Program-made: the position numbers and the translations under genes
In this document: positions 46,890-57,155 of the stretch, piece by piece
How the letters are laid out: each line of letters starts with the position of its first letter
Numbering within the stretch: position 1 is the stretch's first letter
Assembly: GCF_900184035.1 (NCBI RefSeq)
Contig: NZ_FXWP01000025.1
Span: forward strand, 310,001-374,000
Length of the DNA stretch: 64,000 nt
Direction: 5' to 3'
From: Kosakonia pseudosacchari
Lineage (GTDB): Bacteria > Pseudomonadota > Gammaproteobacteria > Enterobacterales > Enterobacteriaceae
The notes under the pieces: generated by a model
Database searches by the model: none
The model's input: only the letters and a program-made list of their open reading frames with translations
What the model was told of the DNA's origin: nothing

Positions 46890-48221
46890 TCAGGTGAGAT
46901 CGGCCATCAGCACTTTTGACCGGCGCTGGTAGTTGTACATCTCTTTTTTGGTTTCCGGCAGGGAATCAATATCCACTGGCGTGAAACCGCGCTCCTGAAA
47001 CCAGTGAATACTGCGGGTGGTCAGCACAAACAGTTTGCTCAGGCCCATTTGTCTTGCCTGGGCCGCAATGCGCTCCAGCAGTACTTCCCCGCGCGATGAG
47101 CTGCGGTAATCGGGATGAACCGCGACACAGGCCATCTCACCGATTTTCTCTTCGGGGAAGGGATAAAGCGCCGCACAGGCGATGGTCAGATTATCGCGCT
47201 CAATAATCGTGAACTTGTCGATCTCCATCTCCAGTTGTTCGCGCGAGCGGCGCACCAGGATCCCTTGCTGTTCCAGCGGGCGGATAAGCTCCAGGATCCC
47301 GCCGATATCGTTGATAGTGGCGCGGCGGATCTGCTCGGCGCTCTCCATCACAATTTGCGTACCAATACCGTCGCGCGAGAAGAGTTCCTGCAACAGCGCG
47401 CCATCTTCCTGATAGCTGATTAAATGGCTGCGGCGCACACCGCTGCGGCAGGCTTTGACGGCGCCACGCAGGAAACGCACGGTGCCGGAGTGGTAATCGC
47501 CACGCGCTTCCAGCGTCTCGACGCGCGCCTGCGCTTCATTCGGGAATAGCTCAGAAACAATCTCGCCCTCATCGTTCATCACGCCTTGCGATGAACAAAA
47601 GCCGATCATCTTTTCCGCTTTCAGTTTGATAGCAAGCTGCGTGGCGATCTCTTCTGAGGTCAGGTTAAAACTTTCGCCTGTGACCGAAACTGCCACCGGC
47701 CCCATCAGCACAATCGCGCCGCTGGCAAGCTGGCGGTGAATCGCCTCTTCATCAATACGACGGATACGGCCGCTGTGGCAGTAGTCGACACCATCATCCA
47801 CGCCCAACGGCTGAGAGATAATAAAATTGCCGCTAACGACATTAATATGCGCGCCTTGCAGCGGGGTATTGTTGAGGCTCATCGACAAACGCGCGGTGAT
47901 GTCCAGTTGCAACAACCCGGCGGCTTGCTTAACCAGTTCAAGCGTTTTCGCGTCGGTAACGCGGGTATGTTTGTGGTAAATCGGCTCATGGTTGTGTTCG
48001 GCGAGATTCGCGTCGATCTGCGGACGTGCGCCGTAGACCACCACCAGCCGGATACCCAGGCTGTGCAACAGGCCGATGTCATTGACAATACTGGAAAAGT
48101 TTTCATGCTCAATGGCTTCACCGCCGAGCATAATGACAAATGTCTTGCCACGGTGGGCATTAATATAGGGAACGGAGTGGCGAAATCCCTGCACCAGTTC
48201 GGTTCTACGCTCTTTTACCAC
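46890..48221 (-). CDS. argA: N-acetylglutamate synthase ArgA
   Basis: First enzyme of arginine synthesis, feedback-inhibited by arginine. It has 443 residues, as in E. coli, with a GTG start. The N-terminal amino acid kinase-like domain shows [15 protein letters not shown] and [11 protein letters not shown]. The C-terminal GNAT domain, from about residue 295, shows [21 protein letters not shown]. Two ARG-box-like sites stand just upstream of the start, so ArgR repression is likely. It diverges from amiC. Confidence 0.97.
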   Translation of the reverse strand: MVKERRTELVQGFRHSVPYINAHRGKTFVIMLGGEAIEHENFSSIVNDIGLLHSLGIRLVVVYGARPQIDANLAEHNHEPIYHKHTRVTDAKTLELVKQAAGLLQLDITARLSMSLNNTPLQGAHINVVSGNFIISQPLGVDDGVDYCHSGRIRRIDEEAIHRQLASGAIVLMGPVAVSVTGESFNLTSEEIATQLAIKLKAEKMIGFCSSQGVMNDEGEIVSELFPNEAQARVETLEARGDYHSGTVRFLRGAVKACRSGVRRSHLISYQEDGALLQELFSRDGIGTQIVMESAEQIRRATINDIGGILELIRPLEQQGILVRRSREQLEMEIDKFTIIERDNLTIACAALYPFPEEKIGEMACVAVHPDYRSSSRGEVLLERIAAQARQMGLSKLFVLTTRSIHWFQERGFTPVDIDSLPETKKEMYNYQRRSKVLMADLT

Positions 48222-48232
48222 GGCCTGTCCTC

Positions 48233-48250
48233 AATGCATGATTATTCGTA
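48233..48250. promoter_or_regulatory. ARG box 1 upstream of argA
   Basis: AATGCATGATTATTCGTA resembles the 18-bp ArgR box (TGAAT-N4-ATTCA core). It is close to box 2 on the same helix face, as ArgR hexamers need. Confidence 0.65.
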
Positions 48251-48251
48251 A

Positions 48252-48269
48252 ATTGTGTATTTTTATTCT
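48252..48269. promoter_or_regulatory. ARG box 2 upstream of argA
   Basis: ATTGTGTATTTTTATTCT matches the AT-rich core of the ArgR box (TGTATTTTTATTC). It pairs with box 1. Confidence 0.65.
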
Positions 48270-48447
48270 TTTCTGCCGTCGCGTGCAAGTGCAAATTTTG
48301 TGGTCGTGTAACAAATGTTCCTCGCCGCAGCCCGCGGTCAGACATATGTTTACCCTTTAATTGATGACAGTTTATGCATCATTGGTTAAAGTTTTCGGTC
48401 AATTTTGACGAATATTATTACGTATATAAAAATTGCTCGGGAGAAGC

Positions 48448-49701
48448 ATGTCGGGAAGTCAATCAGCGCTGAGTCGCCGCAGATTTTTAAAAGGCGCGGG
48501 GGCCATGTGGTTATTAAGCGTGAGCCAAATTGGTCTGGCTGCAGTCAGCCAGGTGGTGGCGGTTCGCGTCTGGCCAGCGTCAAGCTATACGCGCGTGACG
48601 GTGGAATCGAACCATGTCGTCAAATATAAGCAGTTCGCGTTGAGTAACCCCGACCGGCTGGTGGTGGATCTTGAAGGTGTGCATCTTAACTCCGTGTTAA
48701 AGGGCATGGGCGCGCAGATCCGTGGCGACGATCCTTATATCAAATCCGCGCGGGTAGGGCAGTTCGATCCGCAGACCGTGCGCATGGTGTTTGAGCTGAA
48801 ACAGGACGTAAAGCCGCAGCTGTTTGCGCTGGCGCCAGTGGCCGGTTTTAAAGAACGACTGGTGATGGATCTCTACCCGGCCAATGCGAAAGATGTGCAG
48901 GACCCACTGCTGGCGCTGCTTGAAGAGTACAACAAAGGCGATCTTGAGCAGCAGGTGCCGCCCGCAGAGAGCGGCCCGAAGCCGGGGAAAGCCGGGCGTG
49001 ACAGGCCGATTGTGATCATGCTCGATCCCGGTCACGGCGGTGAAGATCCGGGAGCGATGGGGAAATATCGCACCCGGGAAAAAGATGTGGTGCTGCAAAT
49101 CGCGCGTCGGCTGCATGCGCTGATCGAGAAAGAGAGCAATATGAAAGCCTATATGACGCGCAACGAGGATGTGTTTATTCCGTTGAAAGTGCGCGTTGCC
49201 AAGGCGCAAAAACAGCGCGCTGACCTGTTTGTGTCGATTCACGCTGATGCTTTCAGCAGCCGCCAGCCGAGCGGTTCTTCCGTCTTTGCGCTATCGACCA
49301 AAGGGGCGACCAGTACCGCCGCGAAATATCTGGCGGAAACGCAGAACGCGTCGGACTTAATCGGCGGGGTGAGCAAAAGCGGCGATCGCTATCTGGATCA
49401 CACCATGTTCGATATGGTGCAGTCGCTAACCATTAACGACAGCCTGAAGTTTGGCAAAGCGGTGCTCAATAAGCTTGGCAATATCAACAACCTGCATAAA
49501 AATCAGGTTGAGCAGGCCGGCTTCGCGGTGCTGAAAGCGCCGGATATTCCTTCGATTCTGGTAGAAACTGCATTTATCAGTAACGTGGAAGAGGAGCGTA
49601 AGCTGAAGACGGCGAAATTCCAGCAGGAAGTGGCAGAGTCGATTCTGGCAGGGATTAAAGCCTACTTCGCAGATGGCGCGACGCTGGCGAGAAGGGGATA
49701 A
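48448..49701 (+). CDS. amiC: N-acetylmuramoyl-L-alanine amidase AmiC
   Basis: Septal peptidoglycan amidase needed for daughter-cell separation, 417 residues from [13 protein letters not shown] at 48448, the E. coli length; a start at 48433 is less likely. A Tat signal [15 protein letters not shown] sends it to the periplasm. The AMIN septal-targeting domain occupies about residues 35-135. The zinc amidase domain, from about 190, has [13 protein letters not shown], a downstream Glu, and SIHADAF. NlpD normally activates it. A terminator follows at once. Confidence 0.96.
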   Translation: MSGSQSALSRRRFLKGAGAMWLLSVSQIGLAAVSQVVAVRVWPASSYTRVTVESNHVVKYKQFALSNPDRLVVDLEGVHLNSVLKGMGAQIRGDDPYIKSARVGQFDPQTVRMVFELKQDVKPQLFALAPVAGFKERLVMDLYPANAKDVQDPLLALLEEYNKGDLEQQVPPAESGPKPGKAGRDRPIVIMLDPGHGGEDPGAMGKYRTREKDVVLQIARRLHALIEKESNMKAYMTRNEDVFIPLKVRVAKAQKQRADLFVSIHADAFSSRQPSGSSVFALSTKGATSTAAKYLAETQNASDLIGGVSKSGDRYLDHTMFDMVQSLTINDSLKFGKAVLNKLGNINNLHKNQVEQAGFAVLKAPDIPSILVETAFISNVEEERKLKTAKFQQEVAESILAGIKAYFADGATLARRG

Positions 49702-49702
49702 C

Positions 49703-49733
49703 AGAATGGCGCTGAAAAGCGCCATTTTCTTTT
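49703..49733 (+). terminator. Terminator after amiC
   Basis: AATGGCGCT and AGCGCCATT form a stem around a short GAAA loop, followed by TTCTTTT. Confidence 0.88.
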
Positions 49734-49748
49734 GCGAACCGCAGAAAC

Positions 49749-49772
49749 AAAAAAACACCCGTTAAGGTGTTT
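49749..49772 (-). terminator. Terminator of the initiator tRNA transcript
   Basis: On the minus strand AACACC and GGTGTT pair around TTAACG-type loop bases, followed by seven T. It lies 8 bp beyond the CCA end of the downstream tRNA gene. Confidence 0.85.
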
Positions 49773-49779
49773 ATTGTGT

Positions 49780-49856
<77 letters not shown>

Positions 49857-49907
49857 TCCGTCTTGTTTACACTTCCGTCATGTAAACTTTTTTCTTCACA
49901 TTTTAAT

Positions 49908-49984
<77 letters not shown>

Positions 49985-50190
49985 TCCGTGGATGCGCACT
50001 ATACTCTGCAAACGTATTGATGCAACCTTTTTTTTGCCTGGATCGCATAATTGGCGGGATTATGTGTAAAAACAATACAATCCGTTTATTTTTTGCACTA
50101 AATTAGCGCCGAGTCGTGCTGGCGCATTTCATTAGCGGGTGGGGTTTGTTATCTTCACCCCGCTCCGGGTTAATCAGAAGATGAGAGATA

Positions 50191-51297
50191 ATGAAAGGAC
50201 GTTGGGTTAAGTTCGCACTCACAGGCGCAATGGTGGCAATTCTCGCGGCCTGCTCTTCAAAACCGACCGATCGCGGTCAACAATATAAAGACGGAAAATT
50301 TTCCCAGCCTTTTTCCCTGGTCAATCAACCTGACGCCGTAGGTGCGCCAATCAACGCCGGAGACTTCTCCGAGCAGGTTAATCAAATTCGCAGCGCCTCA
50401 CCGCGCCTCTATGGCAGCCAGAGCGGCGTCTATAACGCGATTCAGTCGTGGCTGATGTCCGGTGGCGATACGCGTAATTTGCGCCAGTTCGGCCTCGACG
50501 CCTGGCAAATGGAAGGCACGGATAACTATGGCAACGTGCAGTTCACCGGTTACTACACGCCGGTTGTGCAGGCGCGCCATACACGCCAGGGCGAGTTCCA
50601 GTACCCGATCTACCGTATGCCGCCTAAACGCGGCCGTCTGCCGTCACGCGCGGAAATTTACGCTGGCGCGCTCAGCGACAGCTATGTGCTGGCCTACAGC
50701 AACTCGCTGATGGACAACTTTATTATGGATGTGCAGGGCAGCGGCTACATCGATTTTGGCGACGGCAGCCCGCTTAACTTCTTCAGCTATGCCGGGAAAA
50801 ACGGTCACGCTTATCGCAGCATCGGTAAGGTGCTGATCGACCGTGGTGAAGTGAAGCGCGAAGATATGTCGATGCAGGCGATTCGTGAATGGGGCGAAAA
50901 ACACAGTGAAGCAGAAGTGCGCGCGTTGCTGGAAGAGAACGCCTCATTCGTCTTCTTTAAACCACAATCCTGGGCGCCGGTAAAAGGTGCCAGCGCGGTG
51001 CCGCTGATCGGCCGTGCTTCTGTCGCTTCCGACCGGTCGATTATTCCGCCGGGCACTACGCTGCTGGCGGAAGTGCCGCAGCTTGATAACAACGGCAAAT
51101 TCAACGGCAAATATGAGCTGCGCCTGATGGTGGCGCTGGATGTCGGCGGCGCAATCAAAGGCCAGCACTTCGATATTTATCAGGGCATTGGCCCGGATGC
51201 GGGGCACCGCGCCGGATGGTACAACCATTATGGCCGCGTATGGGTGTTGAAAAACGCCCCAGGTACCGGCGCGGGCGGCGGCGTGTTCAGCGGCTGA
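50191..51297 (+). CDS. mltA: Membrane-bound lytic murein transglycosylase A
   Basis: Outer-membrane lipoprotein that cuts peptidoglycan glycan strands, leaving 1,6-anhydro ends. It has 368 residues (365 in E. coli). The lipobox LAACSS puts the lipid cysteine near residue 21. The barrel domain shows VQFTGYYTPVVQARH, and the catalytic Asp lies in LMVALDVGGAIKGQHFDIYQG near residue 310. A strong terminator follows. Confidence 0.96.
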   Translation: MKGRWVKFALTGAMVAILAACSSKPTDRGQQYKDGKFSQPFSLVNQPDAVGAPINAGDFSEQVNQIRSASPRLYGSQSGVYNAIQSWLMSGGDTRNLRQFGLDAWQMEGTDNYGNVQFTGYYTPVVQARHTRQGEFQYPIYRMPPKRGRLPSRAEIYAGALSDSYVLAYSNSLMDNFIMDVQGSGYIDFGDGSPLNFFSYAGKNGHAYRSIGKVLIDRGEVKREDMSMQAIREWGEKHSEAEVRALLEENASFVFFKPQSWAPVKGASAVPLIGRASVASDRSIIPPGTTLLAEVPQLDNNGKFNGKYELRLMVALDVGGAIKGQHFDIYQGIGPDAGHRAGWYNHYGRVWVLKNAPGTGAGGGVFSG

Positions 51298-51310
51298 GTG
51301 TGCTACACTC

Positions 51311-51348
51311 GCCCCCTCTTCCGGCTCCGGAAGAGGGGGCTTTCGTTT
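51311..51348 (+). terminator. Terminator after mltA
   Basis: GCCCCCTCTTCCGG and CCGGAAGAGGGGGC form a 14-bp stem with a two-base loop, then TTTCGTTT. It starts 14 bp past the stop. Confidence 0.92.
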
Positions 51349-51365
51349 CATCTTGAGGTTTGTTT

Positions 51366-52178
51366 ATGTCAGCAGTAATCAGTGACGCCTGGCGCCAGCG
51401 CTTTGGCGGCACCGCGCGGTTGTATGGTGAAAAAGCGCTGCAGTGGTTTGCCGACGCGCACATTTGTGTGGTGGGCATTGGCGGTGTCGGCTCGTGGGCG
51501 GCGGAAGCGCTGGCGCGAACCGGCATTGGTGCTATCACGCTGATTGATATGGATGATGTCTGCGTGACCAACACCAACCGGCAAATTCACGCCCTGCGTG
51601 ACAATGTGGGGCTGGCGAAAGCCGAAGTCATGGCGGAACGTATTCGCCAGATCAACCCGGAGTGCCTGGTCACCGTGGTTGATGATTTTGTTACTGCCGA
51701 TAACGTCGCACAGTTAATGCGCCGTGACTACAGCTATGTGATTGACGCGATTGACAGTGTGCGCCCCAAAGCGGCGCTCATTGCTTACTGCCGGCGCAAT
51801 AAGATCCCGCTGGTAACGACCGGCGGCGCGGGTGGGCAGATCGATCCGACACAGATCCAGGTGAGCGATCTGGCGAAAACCATTCAGGATCCGCTGGCGG
51901 CGAAACTGCGCGAGCGGTTAAAAAGCGATTTTGGCGTGGTCAAGAACAGTAAAGGCAAGCTGGGTGTGGATTGTGTATTTTCCACCGAAGCGCTGGTTTA
52001 CCCGCAGGCGGATGGCTCTGTGTGTGCCATGAAAAGCACGGCGGAAGGGCCAAAACGCATGGATTGCGCTGCTGGTTTTGGCGCGGCGACCATGGTCACC
52101 GCGACGTTTGGCTTTATCGCGGTTTCCCATGCGCTGAAAAAACTGATGGCGAAAGCCGAACGTCAGGCCAGCGCCTGA
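51366..52178 (+). CDS. tcdA: tRNA threonylcarbamoyladenosine dehydratase TcdA (CsdL)
   Basis: ATP-dependent E1-like enzyme that cyclises t6A37 to ct6A37 on ANN-decoding tRNAs. The start [13 protein letters not shown] at 51366 follows TGAGG and gives 270 residues (268 in E. coli). The nucleotide-binding [20 protein letters not shown] is near residues 32-51 and the family Asp/Arg run [13 protein letters not shown] follows. CsdA-CsdE, encoded next door, supply sulfur to it. The 3' end overlaps convergent csdE by 16 bp. Confidence 0.96.
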   Translation: MSAVISDAWRQRFGGTARLYGEKALQWFADAHICVVGIGGVGSWAAEALARTGIGAITLIDMDDVCVTNTNRQIHALRDNVGLAKAEVMAERIRQINPECLVTVVDDFVTADNVAQLMRRDYSYVIDAIDSVRPKAALIAYCRRNKIPLVTTGGAGGQIDPTQIQVSDLAKTIQDPLAAKLRERLKSDFGVVKNSKGKLGVDCVFSTEALVYPQADGSVCAMKSTAEGPKRMDCAAGFGAATMVTATFGFIAVSHALKKLMAKAERQASA

Positions 52179-52612
52179 CGGGCTGCTTCCTGCACGGCGG
52201 CAGCCAGCGCCGCCAGCCCCTGGCTACGCGAGGCGCTAAGCTGGCCACGTAACCCCAGCTCATCAAACAGCGCCAGCGGATCGTTTTTCACCAGCGCTTG
52301 CGGGTGCTTGCCTTCTACCGCGGTGAGCAGGATGGCCAGCAACCCGCGCACGATGCGGCCTTCACTGTCGCCAAAAAAGTGCATTTTCCCGTCCGCGCCG
52401 AGCGTGGAACCCAGCCAGACACGGTTTTCGCAGCCGGGAATTTCCCGCGCCTGCGCTTTTAGTTCATCTGTTGCGGCGGGTAACTGCTTACCAAGCAGGA
52501 TTAACTGGCGATACTTATCTTCCCACTGGTTCAGTACGCCAAATGTCTGGCGCAGTGTCTCTTCGGTTACCACCGTGCCGAACGGATGTCCGGCAAAAGC
52601 TGGGCTGGTCAT
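52163..52612 (-). CDS. csdE: Sulfur acceptor protein CsdE
   Basis: SufE-like partner of the cysteine desulfurase CsdA, 149 residues (147 in E. coli). The sulfur-accepting cysteine is in [14 protein letters not shown] near residue 62. It receives persulfide from CsdA and hands it on, in part to TcdA. csdA overlaps its start by 4 bp. Confidence 0.95.
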   Translation of the reverse strand: MTSPAFAGHPFGTVVTEETLRQTFGVLNQWEDKYRQLILLGKQLPAATDELKAQAREIPGCENRVWLGSTLGADGKMHFFGDSEGRIVRGLLAILLTAVEGKHPQALVKNDPLALFDELGLRGQLSASRSQGLAALAAAVQEAARQALA

Positions 52613-53817
52613 GCATCCCCCAGAATGTCGAGCGCGCGATCAACGGCGCCGATCAGCGCATCAACATCGTGTTGCGTATTATAAGGAGCAAATGAAGCGC
52701 GCAGCGTACCACTGACTCCCAGCGCCGCCAGCAACGGCTGTGCGCAGTGCTGACCGGCACGTAGCGCAATACCGTAACCGGCAAGGAGCGTCACCATATC
52801 GCTGTGGTGAATACCGTCGAAATCGAAAGCCAACAGGCTCGAATCCTGGCAGCGGAAAGAGCGGAAACCCGGGCGCTGTGCCAGTTGCTCCTCCGCAAGC
52901 GTGGCTAACCCACGGCTGTAACTCTCCGCCTGGACAATATCCAGCGTATCCAGCCACTCGAGCGCGGCGCTTAAACCAATCACCCCCGCAACGTTAGGTG
53001 TCCCGGCTTCCAGCTTGTACGGCACCGGTTGCGTGGTGAAACCATCAAATGTCACTTCGGTAATCATCTTTCCGCCGCCGAGCCACGGTGTCATTTCATT
53101 GAGCAGTTCCGCTTTGCCGTACAGCACGCCGATGCCGTTTGGCCCATAGAGCTTGTGGCCGGAAAAAGCATAGAAGTCGATATCCAGACGCTGCACGTTC
53201 GCCGGGAAATGCACCACGCCTTGTGCGCCGTCAACTACCACGACCATGCCTGCCGCATGTGCCAGGGTAATGGCGCGTTCCAGATCCGGGCAGCCACCGG
53301 TGACGTTAGACATCTGCCCAAGCGCCAGAATTCGGCTTCGTGGGGTAATGAGCTGCGGTAATTGCGCGATATCCGGTAAGTGGTCGGCTCCCAATGGTAA
53401 TTTCACCACTTTTGCGCCGGTTTGCTGCGCGACCATCAGCCACGGTACCAGGTTCGCGTGGTGTTCCGCTTCACTGACGAGGATTTCATCCCCGGCTTGC
53501 AAACGCGGGCGGGCGTAGCATTGCGCGACCATATTGATGGCTTCTGTGGTGCCGCGCGTCCAGACGATATTTTTCCCGGACGGCGCGTTAAGGAGGGCGG
53601 CGACCTGTTCGCGAGCCGCTTCATAGCGGGCGGTGAGCTGTTGCGCCTGCGCGAACTGGCTGCGATGCACGTTGCCTGCGCTCAGGCTATAGAACTGTTG
53701 CGTGGCATCAATCACGGCCTGCGGCTTCAGGGCGGTAGCGGCGCTGTCGAGATAGACGCCCGCATCGGCAAGCGCCGGAAACTGCGCGCGAAAGTGCGCT
53801 GGGTTAAATGCGTTCAT
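52609..53817 (-). CDS. csdA: Cysteine desulfurase CsdA
   Basis: PLP enzyme releasing sulfur from cysteine (also selenocysteine or cysteine sulfinate), 402 residues from MNAFNPAHF at 53817. The PLP lysine is in [15 protein letters not shown] near residue 222. The catalytic cysteine is in [12 protein letters not shown] near residue 358. It is translationally coupled to csdE. Confidence 0.96.
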   Translation of the reverse strand: MNAFNPAHFRAQFPALADAGVYLDSAATALKPQAVIDATQQFYSLSAGNVHRSQFAQAQQLTARYEAAREQVAALLNAPSGKNIVWTRGTTEAINMVAQCYARPRLQAGDEILVSEAEHHANLVPWLMVAQQTGAKVVKLPLGADHLPDIAQLPQLITPRSRILALGQMSNVTGGCPDLERAITLAHAAGMVVVVDGAQGVVHFPANVQRLDIDFYAFSGHKLYGPNGIGVLYGKAELLNEMTPWLGGGKMITEVTFDGFTTQPVPYKLEAGTPNVAGVIGLSAALEWLDTLDIVQAESYSRGLATLAEEQLAQRPGFRSFRCQDSSLLAFDFDGIHHSDMVTLLAGYGIALRAGQHCAQPLLAALGVSGTLRASFAPYNTQHDVDALIGAVDRALDILGDA

Positions 53818-54009
53818 GCGATTCCTCATCTAATTACGCAGATCGTCGCGCAATTTTTCGGTCGTAGCAAGGCAGTTGATAACCATCAGAATTGTCTGTT
53901 TGTCCTGGCAGAGTCCGGTAAGCAGGTTATGCTGAATAGTGTTAGTTAATCGTTCGAGACTCTTCCGTGAAGAGTGTTTCACAGCATTAATTGCCAGAAG
54001 GAGAAGAAG

Positions 54010-54237
54010 ATGAAAAAGGCTGCCGCAATTATTTCTGCATGTGCTTTTGCTTTTGCCCTGAGCGCCTGTTCCAGCCCGAACTATGCGTTACACACCAACG
54101 ATGGTCGTACGATTATTTCGGAAGGTAAGCCGAAAACCGACGATCAGACCGGCATGATCTCTTATAAAGACGCCAACGGTAATGAGCAACAGATCAACCG
54201 TACCGACGTCAAAGAGATGGTCGCGCTGGATAAATAA
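54010..54237 (+). CDS. ygdI: Small lipoprotein YgdI
   Basis: Lipoprotein of 75 residues, the E. coli length, from MKKAAAIISA at 54010 with AAGGAG upstream. The lipobox LSAC puts the lipid cysteine near residue 19. The mature domain (TNDGRTIISEGKPKTDDQTGM, INRTDVKEM) is the same fold as YgdR at 26003. The function is unknown. It ends 14 bp before the convergent gcvB terminator. Confidence 0.94.
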   Translation: MKKAAAIISACAFAFALSACSSPNYALHTNDGRTIISEGKPKTDDQTGMISYKDANGNEQQINRTDVKEMVALDK

Positions 54238-54251
54238 CCCTGATTTCAGGT

Positions 54252-54460
54252 AAAAAAAAGCACCGCAATCTTGCGGTGCTACATTAATCACTATGGACAG
54301 ACAGGGTAAATGTACAGGAAGTGAAAAAGGGGTAGCGTCGCTACCGGGGTCTGAATCGCAGACCAAATTGCAAACACAACAACACAACATCACAACCGTA
54401 AGCCAAAAGCCCTTCAGAACACGCATTCCAAAAAAAGCTTCTCGTTCCGGCTCAGGAAGT
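54252..54460 (-). ncRNA. gcvB: GcvB small RNA
   Basis: Hfq-dependent sRNA of about 209 nt that represses many amino-acid and peptide transporter messages. It is read divergently from gcvA, which activates it. The 5' end on the minus strand is ACTTCCTGAGCCGGAACGAG, the G/U-rich pairing region (R1) is at about 54370-54396, and the 3' terminator is AGCACCGCAA/TTGCGGTGCT followed by eight T. Position and sequence match E. coli GcvB. Confidence 0.95.
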
Positions 54461-54588
54461 GCCGCCACTATAGGTATTTGCTGGTAGAAGCTCAACGGAC
54501 AATTTATAATGGCTCAGATAAAAAAAACTAATAGGTTAAACACTGTTTCCTGTTTGTTAAATTGCCTTTACATCTAAGCCTGATAACC
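54461..54588. promoter_or_regulatory. gcvA-gcvB divergent promoter region
   Basis: 128-bp AT-rich gap from which gcvB is read leftward and gcvA rightward. In E. coli GcvA binds here to activate gcvB and repress itself. I did not assign exact boxes. Confidence 0.6.
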
Positions 54589-55503
54589 ATGTCCAAGCGA
54601 TTACCGCCACTGAATGCATTACGTGTTTTTGATGCCGCTGCCCGCCATCTGAGTTTTACTCGCGCCGCCGATGAGCTTTTTGTGACACAGGCCGCAGTAA
54701 GCCATCAAATCAAGTCTCTCGAGGATTTTCTCGGCCTGAAATTGTTCCGTCGACGCAACCGTTCGCTGCTGCTTACCGAGGAAGGTCAGAGTTATTTTCA
54801 GGATATCAAAGAGATATTTTCCCAGCTCAATGAGGCCACGCGCAAACTGCAAGCACGCAGTGCAAAAGGCGCGCTCACGGTCAGTTTATTGCCCAGTTTT
54901 GCCATTCAATGGTTAGTGCCGAGGCTTTCTAGCTTTAACTCAGCTTATCCGGGAATTGACGTGCGTATCCAGGCGGTTGACCGCGAAGAGGACAAACTGG
55001 CGGACGATGTCGACGTGGCGATTTTTTACGGTCGCGGCAACTGGCCAGGGCTACGTGTTGAAAAATTGTACGCGGAATACTTGCTGCCAGTCTGCTCGCC
55101 GTTATTACTCACCGGTGATAAGGCGTTGAAAAAGCCTGAAGATCTGGCGCATCACACCTTGCTGCATGATGCTTCTCGTCGCGACTGGCAAACTTATACG
55201 CGCCAGTTAGGTCTTAATCTTAATGTTCAGCAGGGACCGATTTTCAGCCACAGCTCGATGGTGTTGCAGGCAGCTATCCACGGACAGGGGATCGCGCTGG
55301 CCAACAATGTAATGGCACAGTCCGAAATTGAGGCAGGCCGTCTGGTCTGCCCGTTTAATGATGTTCTGGTCAGTAAGAATGCGTTTTATCTGGTTTGTCA
55401 TGACAGCCAGGCAGAACTGGGTAAAATAGCCGCCTTTCGTCAGTGGATCCTGGCAAAAGCGGCCAGCGAACAGGAAAAGTTCCGTTTCCGTTACGAACAA
55501 TAA
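54589..55503 (+). CDS. gcvA: Glycine cleavage system regulator GcvA
   Basis: LysR-family regulator of the glycine cleavage operon and of gcvB, 304 residues from MSKRLPPLNALRVF at 54589 (305 in E. coli; one residue is missing in the NLNVQQGP loop). The helix-turn-helix is at about residues 20-42 (FTRAADELFVTQAAVSHQIKS). Effector domain from about 95. An in-frame ATG at 54562 is less likely. Confidence 0.96.
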   Translation: MSKRLPPLNALRVFDAAARHLSFTRAADELFVTQAAVSHQIKSLEDFLGLKLFRRRNRSLLLTEEGQSYFQDIKEIFSQLNEATRKLQARSAKGALTVSLLPSFAIQWLVPRLSSFNSAYPGIDVRIQAVDREEDKLADDVDVAIFYGRGNWPGLRVEKLYAEYLLPVCSPLLLTGDKALKKPEDLAHHTLLHDASRRDWQTYTRQLGLNLNVQQGPIFSHSSMVLQAAIHGQGIALANNVMAQSEIEAGRLVCPFNDVLVSKNAFYLVCHDSQAELGKIAAFRQWILAKAASEQEKFRFRYEQ

Positions 55504-55543
55504 TTCGCGCGCGTACGGCGCGTATGACTTTTAGGGTACTCAC

Positions 55544-55939
55544 ATGACCAGCCGTTTTATGCTGATTTTTGCCGCGGTAAGCGGTTTCGTTTTTGTCGCG
55601 CTGGGGGCTTTCGGCGCGCACGTGTTACGCAAATCTTTGGGCGTGGTGGAGATGAGCTGGATCCAGACCGGGCTCGAATATCAGGCATTCCATACGCTCG
55701 CGGTGCTTGGGCTGGCGGTGGCGATGCAGCGCCGCATCAGCATCTGGTTTTACTGGAGCAGCGTTTTTTTGGCGTTCGGCACCGTGTTGTTTAGCGGTAG
55801 CCTTTATTGCCTGGCGCTCTCACATTTACGCCTGTGGGCGTTTGTTACGCCGGTCGGTGGCGTCTGTTTTCTCATCGGCTGGGCATTAATGTTAGTTGGC
55901 GCAATTCGTCTGAAACGTAGGGGCGTTGTTCATGAATAA
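55544..55939 (+). CDS. ygdD: DUF423 membrane protein YgdD
   Basis: Inner-membrane protein of 131 residues with four hydrophobic helices. It has the family string [13 protein letters not shown] near residues 22-34 and [11 protein letters not shown] near 46. The function is unknown. The last codons overlap rlmM by 8 bp (ATGAATAA), so the two are coupled. Confidence 0.93.
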   Translation: MTSRFMLIFAAVSGFVFVALGAFGAHVLRKSLGVVEMSWIQTGLEYQAFHTLAVLGLAVAMQRRISIWFYWSSVFLAFGTVLFSGSLYCLALSHLRLWAFVTPVGGVCFLIGWALMLVGAIRLKRRGVVHE

Positions 55940-57032
55940 AGTGGTATTGCTGTGCCGCCCGGGTTTTGAGAAAGAGTGCGCAGCAGAAATTACCGATAAA
56001 GCTGGCCGCCTTGAGGTGTTCGGTTTCGCGCGTGTGAAAGAGAACGCGGGCTATGTGGTGTTTGAATGCTATCAGCAAGACGACGCTGACAAACTGGCGC
56101 GTGAGTTGCCGTTCAGTTCGCTGATTTTTGCCCGCCAGATGTTTGTCGTCGGCGAGCTGCTGCGCGACTTACCGCCGGAAGATCGCATTACGCCGATCGT
56201 TGGCATGTTGCAGGGCGTCGTGGATAAAGGCGGCGATTTGCGTGTCGAAGTGGCCGATACCAACGAAAGCAAAGAGCTGATGAAGTTCTGTCGCAAGTTT
56301 ACCGTTCCGTTGCGCAGTGCGCTGCGTGAAGCGGGCATCCTGGCGCGGAGTGATTCAGCGAAGCGCCCGGTGGTTCATGTGTTCTTTATTGCGCCGGGTT
56401 GTTGCTATACCGGTTATTCGTACTCCTTTAACAACTCACCGTTTTATATGGGCATTCCGCGTCTGAAGTTCCCGTCCGATGCGCCAAGCCGTTCAACATT
56501 GAAACTGGAAGAGGCGTTCCACGTCTTTATTCCGGCAGATGAGTGGGACGAACGCCTGGCAAACGGAATGTACGCGGTGGATCTCGGTGCGTGTCCGGGC
56601 GGTTGGACCTATCAGCTGGTGAAACGCAATATGTGGGTAGCGTCAGTCGATAACGGCCCGATGGCGCAAAGCCTGATGGATACCGGCCAGGTGACCTGGC
56701 TGCGTGAAGATGGTTTCCGCTACCGACCGAACCGCAATAACATCTCATGGATGGTGTGTGACATGGTGGAGAAACCGGCGAAAGTCGCCGCTCTGATGGC
56801 GCAGTGGCTGACCAATGGCTGGTGTCGGGAAACCATTTTCAACCTCAAGCTGCCGATGAAAAAGCGTTACGAAGAGGTGTCGAACAACCTGGCGTATATC
56901 CAGGCGCAACTGGATGAGCATAACGTCGCCGCGCAGATTCAGGCGCGTCAGCTCTATCATGACCGTGAAGAAGTGACGGTGCATGTGCGCAGAATGTGGG
57001 CTGCGGTAGGCGGGCGTCGCGACGAGCGCTAG
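55932..57032 (+). CDS. rlmM: 23S rRNA 2'-O-ribose C2498 methyltransferase RlmM
   Basis: Methylates ribose of C2498 in 23S rRNA. It has 366 residues, as in E. coli, from [12 protein letters not shown] at 55932. An N-terminal THUMP-like domain is followed by a Rossmann methyltransferase with the SAM site [19 protein letters not shown] near residues 217-235 and a catalytic-type Lys/Asp/Lys/Glu set ([20 protein letters not shown]). In K-12 the next genes are the fuc operon; here iap follows. Confidence 0.96.
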   Translation: MNKVVLLCRPGFEKECAAEITDKAGRLEVFGFARVKENAGYVVFECYQQDDADKLARELPFSSLIFARQMFVVGELLRDLPPEDRITPIVGMLQGVVDKGGDLRVEVADTNESKELMKFCRKFTVPLRSALREAGILARSDSAKRPVVHVFFIAPGCCYTGYSYSFNNSPFYMGIPRLKFPSDAPSRSTLKLEEAFHVFIPADEWDERLANGMYAVDLGACPGGWTYQLVKRNMWVASVDNGPMAQSLMDTGQVTWLREDGFRYRPNRNNISWMVCDMVEKPAKVAALMAQWLTNGWCRETIFNLKLPMKKRYEEVSNNLAYIQAQLDEHNVAAQIQARQLYHDREEVTVHVRRMWAAVGGRRDER

Positions 57033-57054
57033 CCGCCGGTTCATCACTTTCTTC

Positions 57055-57113
57055 TGAACCCGGACGTGCGCAAAAATCTTTTCGTTTCGGTTTTTGCACG
57101 CAGGGCGGGTTCA
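57055..57113. repeat. Long imperfect inverted repeat between rlmM and iap
   Basis: Outer arms TGAACCCG (57055-57062) and CGGGTTCA (57106-57113) are perfect. Inner arms GTGCGCAAAAA (57066-57076) and TTTTTGCAC (57091-57099) pair with small mismatches. The whole 59-bp unit could form a hairpin. It is not one I recognise (not ERIC or K-12-type REP) and it lies exactly where gene order departs from K-12. Confidence 0.65.
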
Positions 57114-57127
57114 GGGGATCAGCAAGA

Positions 57128-57155
57128 TAACGCCAGCAATGCTGGCGTTAATTTT
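57128..57155 (+). terminator. Terminator after rlmM, touching the iap stop codon
   Basis: TAACGCCAGC and GCTGGCGTTA form a perfect 10-bp stem with a three-base loop, then ATTTTT on the plus strand. The right arm includes the iap stop codon (57148-57150). Confidence 0.85.
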